Assembly (NCBI GenBank): GCA_028571685.1
Contig: CM053146.1
Coordinates: 24,897,431 to 24,961,430 of the forward strand
Length of the DNA: 64,000 nt
From: Heterohyrax brucei
Taxonomy: Eukaryota; Chordata; Mammalia; Hyracoidea; Procaviidae
Direction of reading: 5' to 3'
Shown: piece after piece, positions 57,891 through 64,000 of the stretch
Layout: every line of letters starts with the position of its first letter
Position numbering within the stretch: the first letter of the stretch is position 1
Made by a program: the position numbers and the translations under genes
Notes under the pieces: model-generated
What the model was told of the DNA's origin: nothing
Database searches by the model: none
Seen by the model: the letters and a program-made list of their open reading frames with translations, nothing else

Positions 57891-58515
57891 ACTAGTTTCC
57901 CATAGATTTTTTGGCTGTTGTCTGTCACTTCAAACTCCATATGAAAATGTTTGCTTCCATTGTCTTTAAAATAAATGTGTTGACTAAACTATACCTGCTC
58001 TAAAAGTTAATAGGCTTTCCCAATACCTTACATCCTCTCACTCCAGCAAGTAAATGGCTTGTTGCAACCAATGAAAGCCTGGTCCTACTTACAAGGAAGG
58101 AACTATTCTTCTTCCAGAAGATTTTATTATCCTTTGGCATGAAAACAGATCCTGGTTTATTGGCCAACATGATTTTCAGCGAAATTCCGTCCTCATAACT
58201 GCAGAAGTAATTAAGCTCACATTGGAGCTATCTGTCCTGCTGTCAGGAGTGGGGAAAAAGTCCTAGTGCAATTGAACACAGGAAATGCTGATGCTAACCA
58301 TGACAGGAGACAGGTTAGACTCTGGTAGTCATTTTTCTCCCAACTTGTTATTGTTAGCCATTATAAAGCTGAGCCTAATTCTGTACATAAAAAAGAACAT
58401 TGAATTCAGACAGAAACCACAGCTTCAAAAAGGCATTGTGTTCAAAAACAACCAGAAGCCAGAGGAAACACGGTAATGTGCTGTGTATTTGCCAGCCCTT
58501 TCAGGCAGGATGAAT
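57891..58515. other. Unique DNA, nothing recognised
   Basis: No repeat, exon or regulatory element supported. Confidence 0.4.
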
Positions 58516-58517
58516 AG

Positions 58518-58757
58518 AGGATAGAGTTAAGACTGTGGTTCTGTGCCCAGCTGTCTGAATTTATGTTCTGCCTCTACCTCTTGCTAGTCGGTTACCATAA
58601 GCAAAATGCTTACCTAAGCCTCAATTTCTTTTGCTATAAAATGGAGGATATTAGTAATACTGTTTTATGGAGTTACTGAAAGAACTAAAGTCATGTAAGT
58701 AAAGGGATTATGTAACAAAATCTGACATACGGTAAATATTCAATAAATATCTATCCC
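58518..58757 (+). repeat. MIR SINE, sense
   Basis: 'gagttaagactgtggttctg', 'tgcctctacctcttgctagt', 'gcctcaatttcttttgctat', 'aaaatggaggatattagtaa' and 'cggtaaatattcaataaata'. A nearly full-length MIR. Confidence 0.85.
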
Positions 58758-58877
58758 AATCCCACTTACAAGAATTAGAAGACTAATTCCTTTTAATATA
58801 GTTTTGGACACTGAGACAGTTACTCATCACCTGTGAAAAATCTTTCTTTAAGAAATTTAAAGGCAACCGTTTTAAAA

Positions 58878-59043
58878 ATGGAAAACTTGGTAGCATAGCG
58901 GGTAAGAGCTATGCCTGCTAACCAAAAGGTTGGCAGTTCTAGTCTATCAGGTGATCCTTGGAAACCCTATAAGGCAGTTCCACTCTGTCCTCTTAGGGTT
59001 GCTTTGAGTTGGAATCAACTGAGTGGCAACAGGTTTGGTTTGA
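58878..59043 (+). repeat. AfroSINE, short form, sense
   Basis: 'cttggtagcatagcgggtaa', 'ctaaccaaaaggttggcagt', 'atccttggaaaccctataag' and 'gagttggaatcaactgagtg'. Confidence 0.9.
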
Positions 59044-59317
59044 TTTTTATTCCAAAATGGTCTTTCATTTTTCTGTTTTCTGTTGCTAGCTAATCTTATT
59101 TTTCACTTTCTATGTCAGTTTGCACTTAAGCTCTCACCATCTATAGCTGTACAAATTATGGTGTATTTATCAGCTTAGTTGTCTTTAGTGTCTGGTGGTA
59201 AAAGCTGAAAGAGGATTGGAGTGTGAGAATGAGATTAGAATTGTTGGATGAGCAGGGGTAAGGCAATTTTTCCTAGAAATGTAAAACCCTCCCATGAAGC
59301 ACTAACTGATTTACTAA
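59044..59317. other. Unique DNA, nothing recognised
   Basis: No repeat or coding signal. Confidence 0.4.
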
Positions 59318-59541
59318 AACAACGACAAAAACCCCAAAGCCAAACCCACTACCATCAAGTTGATTCTGCATCATAGCAACCCTACAGGCAGAGTAGATCT
59401 GTCCCATAGGATTTCCAAAGCTATAATCTTTATCGAAGCAGACTGTCACATCTTTGTCCTTTGGACTTTCAGGGTGGGTTTGAACCACTAACCTTTTTGT
59501 TAATAACCAAGCATTTAACCACTACACCACAAGGGATCCTC
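59318..59541 (-). repeat. AfroSINE, long form, antisense
   Basis: 'aacccactaccatcaagttg', 'gcagagtagatctgtcccat', the middle block 'cgaagcagactgtcacatct', and a head with 'accactacaccacaagggat'. Full-length. Confidence 0.95.
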
Positions 59542-59778
59542 ATTGTTATGCTAAAGTAGAGGAAAAATTAGAACAAAGTGTGTGAAAGGTTCATTTCCAC
59601 ACAAACCAGCCAGTCTCAGTGTGGGAAAAATTAAGTCTTTCATTTCATTTTGAAAATGTGTGACCTTTCTCCTAGGAGAGAATGGAACACTATCTCAGTG
59701 ATTCAATACATCCAATTAAGATGACTAAAAAGTAATGCAGAGTCCTATGAAGAATTAGCAGTCCTTAAGTAGTATGAA

Positions 59779-59941
59779 TGGAAACCCTGGTGGCAGAGGG
59801 GGTTAAGTACTATGTCTGCTAACTGAAAGGTTGGCAGTTCAAATCTGCCAGGCGCTCCTTGGAAATTCTATGGGGCAGTTCTACTCTGACCTATAGGGTC
59901 TCTATGAGTTGAACACAACTAGATGGCAGTGGGTTTTTTAG
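59779..59941 (+). repeat. AfroSINE, short form, sense
   Basis: 'ggaaaccctggtggcagagg', 'ggttggcagttcaaatctgc', 'caggcgctccttggaaattc' and 'gggtctctatgagttgaaca'. It directly precedes a long-form copy. Confidence 0.95.
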
Positions 59942-59942
59942 A

Positions 59943-60126
59943 GTAGTGTAAATGGTTACCATGCTTGGCTGCTAACTAAGAGTCTTCACAGAAGTGCTTC
60001 AGAAGAAAGATCTGGGAATCTGTTTCCAAAACATCAGCCACTGAAAACCCTGTGGAACACAGTTATACTTTGACACTCATGGGGTTGCAGTGAGTCAGAA
60101 TTGCCTAGATGGCAACTGATTTATGA
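59943..60126 (+). repeat. AfroSINE, long form, sense
   Basis: 'aaatggttaccatgcttggc', 'ttcagaagaaagatctggga', 'catcagccactgaaaaccct' and 'cagtgagtcagaattgccta'. It lies in tandem with, but is of a different form from, the copy before it. Confidence 0.9.
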
Positions 60127-61335
60127 AGAATGGACTAAGAATCGACCTGCTAAACTGAACAACTGTCTAGATTCCTGCTTAATGTAAGTGTAGATTCCTG
60201 AAAAGCAAGTACACAACTAATATTGCCAACCTTGGTTTAAGATCTTTAGGAAAGGATCATGCAGGTCTCTCTTTATTCAGATTACTTGAGCTGAGTAGGA
60301 TTTTGAGGAGCATCTAGTCAAGTCTTCTTACTTTTAAGGATGAAGAAAAAAGTGCTAGAAAGTTAAAGTGACTTTAATACAAGTATAATGATTGAGGTGG
60401 TAGGTGAACTTGCTCTGTTGAGTTTCAGTGCAGGGTGCTTTGAATCTGTCAGACTACTTTGTTATAGCAGAGCTTTTACTTTACTGGCTGATCAGTATAA
60501 CCTGAGCCATAAATCTAGGAGGCAAGGATTATATGTGATTCTGGTCTTGAATGAAAGTTACTTTATCATCATCATTATAACAAAACACTAAGGTCCTACT
60601 CAGTGTTGGCCTCTGGCATATAATGATATAACTTATTCAGGGATCTGTATAATGGCTAAAATACAGTGGTCATTCAACAACATTTGACATTATTAATTTT
60701 AGTGTTAATATTATAGCACAGATGATCAACAGCTGAGAAACATCTTCATTGTTTCCATTCTAGTGGATCTCAAAGTCTAGTTAGGGAGATTAAATATCTG
60801 AAGTTTCCTTCATAGCACAAGCTAAGGTACTGGAGATACCATGGTTTCTTTAAGAACTGAGACTAGATCAGTTTATACTGACTGAATCTTTTGTCTTCTG
60901 AAATTTTTGCTTCCTTCTTTGTTTCCTTGTCTAATAAAACTCAGGCATTTTGATACTGCATTTGAAGCACTTCATAAGGTAGACTTTGTCTATTTCTTAT
61001 CCTTCCACTCCTGTCTCCCATCCCAATAGCCATCTTTTATCCAAAATGAAAGATGATTTTGTTGAATGAGTAATAACAATATATTGCTTTAAGACAAATT
61101 GTTTGCTTTTGATAGGGAGTGATGTTTGGTGATAGCTCATTAAAGTAAGTCAGAATAATCCTCATCTGATTGTGTATTTGATGTTTGAATAGTGGCTCAA
61201 AAGAATTCTTGTTTCACTCTGTGTTTTTGGCCTTTCCTGCTTTCTACCAGATCTATGGCTATATGCCTAAACTTGGTTTCTAGGAGGCAACCTTCTTGAA
61301 GAAATGACTGTTGTTGGCAGGTGGTGGGAAGGGAA
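60127..61335. other. Unique DNA, nothing recognised
   Basis: AT-rich, with no family or exon supported. Confidence 0.4.
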
Positions 61336-61510
61336 GGCATTATGCAAAACATTTCACACACATCATGTTTTAAGTCTCAGAACAACCTATAAAGTAGACA
61401 TTAGTGTCTCCATTTTATGAATGAGAAATCTGAACCTCAGGAGTGCTAAGAAATTTGCCTGTGGTCACTTATCTAGGAATTAAAGATCCAGGTGTCTAGG
61501 ACACTAAAGT
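61336..61510 (-). repeat. MIR SINE, antisense
   Basis: 'agtctcagaacaacctataa', 'gtctccattttatgaatgag', 'aaatctgaacctcaggagtg' and 'gcctgtggtcacttatctag' follow the antisense MIR order. Confidence 0.8.
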
Positions 61511-61844
61511 CTATCTATATACCATCTACCATATCTAGCTACCTGTTCTTACCCCTTATACTAGCTAGGGAACCAAGATATATTAAGTCTTTATTAAATC
61601 TACATGGAATGAATGAAAAACCCAGGATGTTGCCTAGTTTAGTAAAAAGACACCAGCCTGGTTCAAGAGCACTATCTCTGCTAATAACTTTTTTTTTGTT
61701 GTCTTAGACAAGTCCCTTTGTTCACAAGCCCTCAGTTTTCACAAGTGTGACTAATACTATCTGCTCTAGTTTCTGGAGTTCTTTGAGGGTAAAATGGGAG
61801 CATCAATGTGAAAGTACCTTTAATTTAAGGCTTCTTAGCTCTCA
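61511..61844. other. Unique DNA, nothing recognised
   Basis: It precedes the L1 start. No motif supported. Confidence 0.4.
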
Positions 61845-64000
61845 GACTCGTGGTCCTCTTGCAACACTCTGCCATCCCAGGGAGTCCACTAGGGTCAATT
61901 ACTGGAGTACACAGAGATGGCTGATGATCAACTCCCTTTTCAGAACTACACCTCAGCTCCTGTTGAGGTAACACCAGAGTCTCTAGATTGCCAAAGCAAC
62001 AAACCATTTAAAGAAACAGTCCACCATGGCTCCAGAAAACTCTCAAAATAAAGAACCAAAAAGCTTTCCAGACTCAGAAGTGTGTCTGAACTTATGAGAG
62101 TTCAAAGATGAAAGAATTGTCTATAGAGTCCTCCTAGAGATTAAACAAAATGCAGCAGAGCAAAATGAAAATTTAAGCAAGCTATTTGCACTGATGGAAC
62201 AATGATCTGAAATCCAGGAGATCAATCACAAAATTACAGAATTAGGCAATCCAATCCAAAGCCAAAACAGTGGAATTTGAGAAGATGGAAGTCAGACTTA
62301 ATGATCTTGAAGACAGGACAACAGACACTGGCACTTATAAGGATAAATAAGAGAAAAGAAATAAGAAAAATGAAGAAACATTAAGAAACATGTGGAACTC
62401 TTATTAGGAGGAATAATTTGCAGTTAATTAGAGTTTCTGAACAGGGAGGGATACCTGAAAACACAGAGAATATTGTTGAGTTGCCAAAAAAAAAAACTTG
62501 CCTGAAGTTATGAGAGAAGAGAACACAGATATCCAAGATGTTTATTGAATACCTCAAAAACCAGACCACAAAAGAAAGACACCAACACATATGATAATCC
62601 ATCTTAATAAAATGAAGCATAAACAGATTCTCTTAAAGACAGTGAGGCTCAAGGGAAAGCTAACATTCAGAGGGAAACTCTGTAGGCTTTTGTCTGACTT
62701 CTCAGCATAAATGATGTCAGCAAGGAGGCAGTGGCATAACACATCCAAAGCCTTGAAGGAGAAAAACTTCTCATCAAGAATTGCATGTCCTGCAAAACTG
62801 CCCCTCAAAAATGAAGATGAAATTAAGACATTCACAGATAAACAGAAGCTTAGAGACTTCATAAGAACCAAACCAAAACTACAGAAAATGCTAAAAGAAG
62901 CTTTTTGTTTAGAAAAACAAAATCATTAAGTGTATATTTGAAGAGGCAATGAAGGACTCAGCATCCAGAATCCTACTCAATCAGGAAGTCACAAAATGCA
63001 ATCAAAGCTACAATATTAAAAGGAGGGAGCCAGTTATAAGATCATGAAAACACCCATGCCACTAAAAAGCAGGATATACTAGAGTAGTTATAGTCCTTTC
63101 AGATGGAGAGGAAGTTAAAAAGATATGTAGAAGTTAAAATTGGTTTAAACTTAGAATATTAAGGGAGATCATAGTGTAGCCACAAAGAACAACAACAGTG
63201 CAACATATCAAAACAAAACGTAATACAGGAGTCCTGACAAACACAAAACCTACACTGAAAAAGATGAAAAGTCAATCCATAAAGAAGATTGACCCAGAAC
63301 AAAATATGAAAAGCAACATACAAAACACCCACACGAAAATAAATACATTGAAATGACAGCATTAAACACACACCTATCAATAATTACACTGAATGTAAGT
63401 GGACTGAAAACTCCAATAAAGAGATGAGTGACATTCTGGATCAAAAGACATGACCTGTCTATATGTTGCTTACAAAAAACACATCTTAGACTCAAAGATT
63501 TGAAGAAACTGAAAGTTAAAGGATGGAATAATATATAGCAAGCTAACAACATACCAAGAAAAGCAGGTTTGGCAATGTTCATCTCAGATAAAATAGATTT
63601 TAATGTAAAATACACCATCATGGTCAAAGATGGTCACCATTTATTGCCAAAAGATTCAGTACACAAACAGGGCTTAACAATATTAAATACTTATGCACCA
63701 ATACTAGAGCATCTAAATACATTGAACAAACACTGACTATTGAAAGACGAGATAGATCGTTCCACAATAATAGTGGGAGACTTTAACCCTCCACTTTCAG
63801 TATTGGACAGATCATCCAGAAATAAGCTCAGTAAAGACATAGAAAATCTATTGCCACAACTAACTGACTAGACCTCATTGACATATATAGAACTTTTTAT
63901 CATCAACAGGTAAGTACACCTTCTTCTCCAACTCACATGGAACATTTTCCAGAAAAGATCATGTGTTAGGAGGTAAAGCAAGTCTCAACAAAATCCAAAC
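61845..64000 (+). mobile_element. L1 LINE 5' part, runs off the window
   Basis: A 5' region with 'aaacagtccaccatggctcc' is followed by ORF1 (about 62,000-62,930; C-terminal peptide with AFCLEKQNH at 62,711-62,929) and the ORF2 start at 63,353 (MTALNTHLSIITLNVSGLKT), the endonuclease domain, which continues past the window end. Stops and frameshifts occur in both ORFs. It matches the L1 at 38-44.9 kb over ORF1 and the ORF2 start but lacks its monomer array: only about 150 bases of 5' UTR are visible, so it is either 5'-truncated or uses a short leader. Confidence 0.85.

Noticed and set aside
59779-59860. tRNA gene-like head with A- and B-box-like phrases
   Set aside because: It belongs to an AfroSINE with the family's full 3' part; the same head recurs many times in the window.
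63250-63627. 125-codon minus-strand open frame
   Set aside because: Antisense of the L1 ORF2 start, not a gene.

Overview
The window looks like nuclear DNA of an afrotherian mammal, most likely an elephant or another paenungulate. The main evidence is about two dozen copies of the tRNA-derived AfroSINE, in both the long form and the short form that lacks a middle block. There are also RTE/BovB-type LINEs with the sequence I associate with RTE1_LA, elephant-type L1 elements, and older mammalian repeats (L2, MIR, MER5-like, ERVL-MaLR LTRs). The DNA is AT-rich, has no long open frames, and behaves like intergenic or intronic sequence. I find no bacterial-type genes, CRISPR array, rRNA or genuine tRNA gene. 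All family names come from memory of consensus sequences; no search was run.

Layout. 1-14.9 kb: mostly unique DNA with a few SINEs, an RTE deletion derivative (3.0-3.45 kb), L2 remnants, and a solo MaLR-type LTR with a perfect 5-base target duplication (6.59-7.19 kb). A CpG-bearing unique block lies at 9.7-10.6 kb and a candidate host exon at 11,756-11,920. 14.9-15.7 kb: a processed retrocopy of an RNase H1-like gene on the minus strand. 16.5-17.9 kb: an old L1/HAL1 ORF1 remnant. 18.2-21.9 kb: a long antisense RTE copy split by an antisense L1. 22.7-24.7 kb: two sense RTE deletion derivatives and a MER5-like fossil. 26.3-28.8 kb: an ERVL-MaLR fossil with a younger LTR inside its 3' LTR. 29.5-33.0 kb: RTE and L1 pieces, including an L1 5' region with tandem monomers. 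33.2-35.3 kb: an ERVL-type LTR, adjoining unclassified sequence, and an L1 insertion with a 12-base duplication. 36-37 kb: an L1 3' end and a SINE. 38.07-44.85 kb: a long, decayed sense-strand L1 with monomeric 5' UTR, ORF1, ORF2 and 3' UTR. 45-53 kb: SINEs, RTE derivatives, an L1 that split one derivative, and a MaLR LTR. 53.5-57.9 kb: three L1 layers nested in one another. 58-61.8 kb: SINEs and MIRs in unique DNA. 61.85-64 kb: the 5' part of another sense L1 that runs off the window.

No set of genes works together here, and I see no convincing new biological system. The items most worth checking are the RNase H1-like retrocopy, whose residues differ strongly from mammalian RNASEH1 while its CpGs survive; the in-frame exon candidate at 11.76 kb; the tandem promoter-like monomers in two L1 5' UTRs; and the recurrent RTE deletion derivative.
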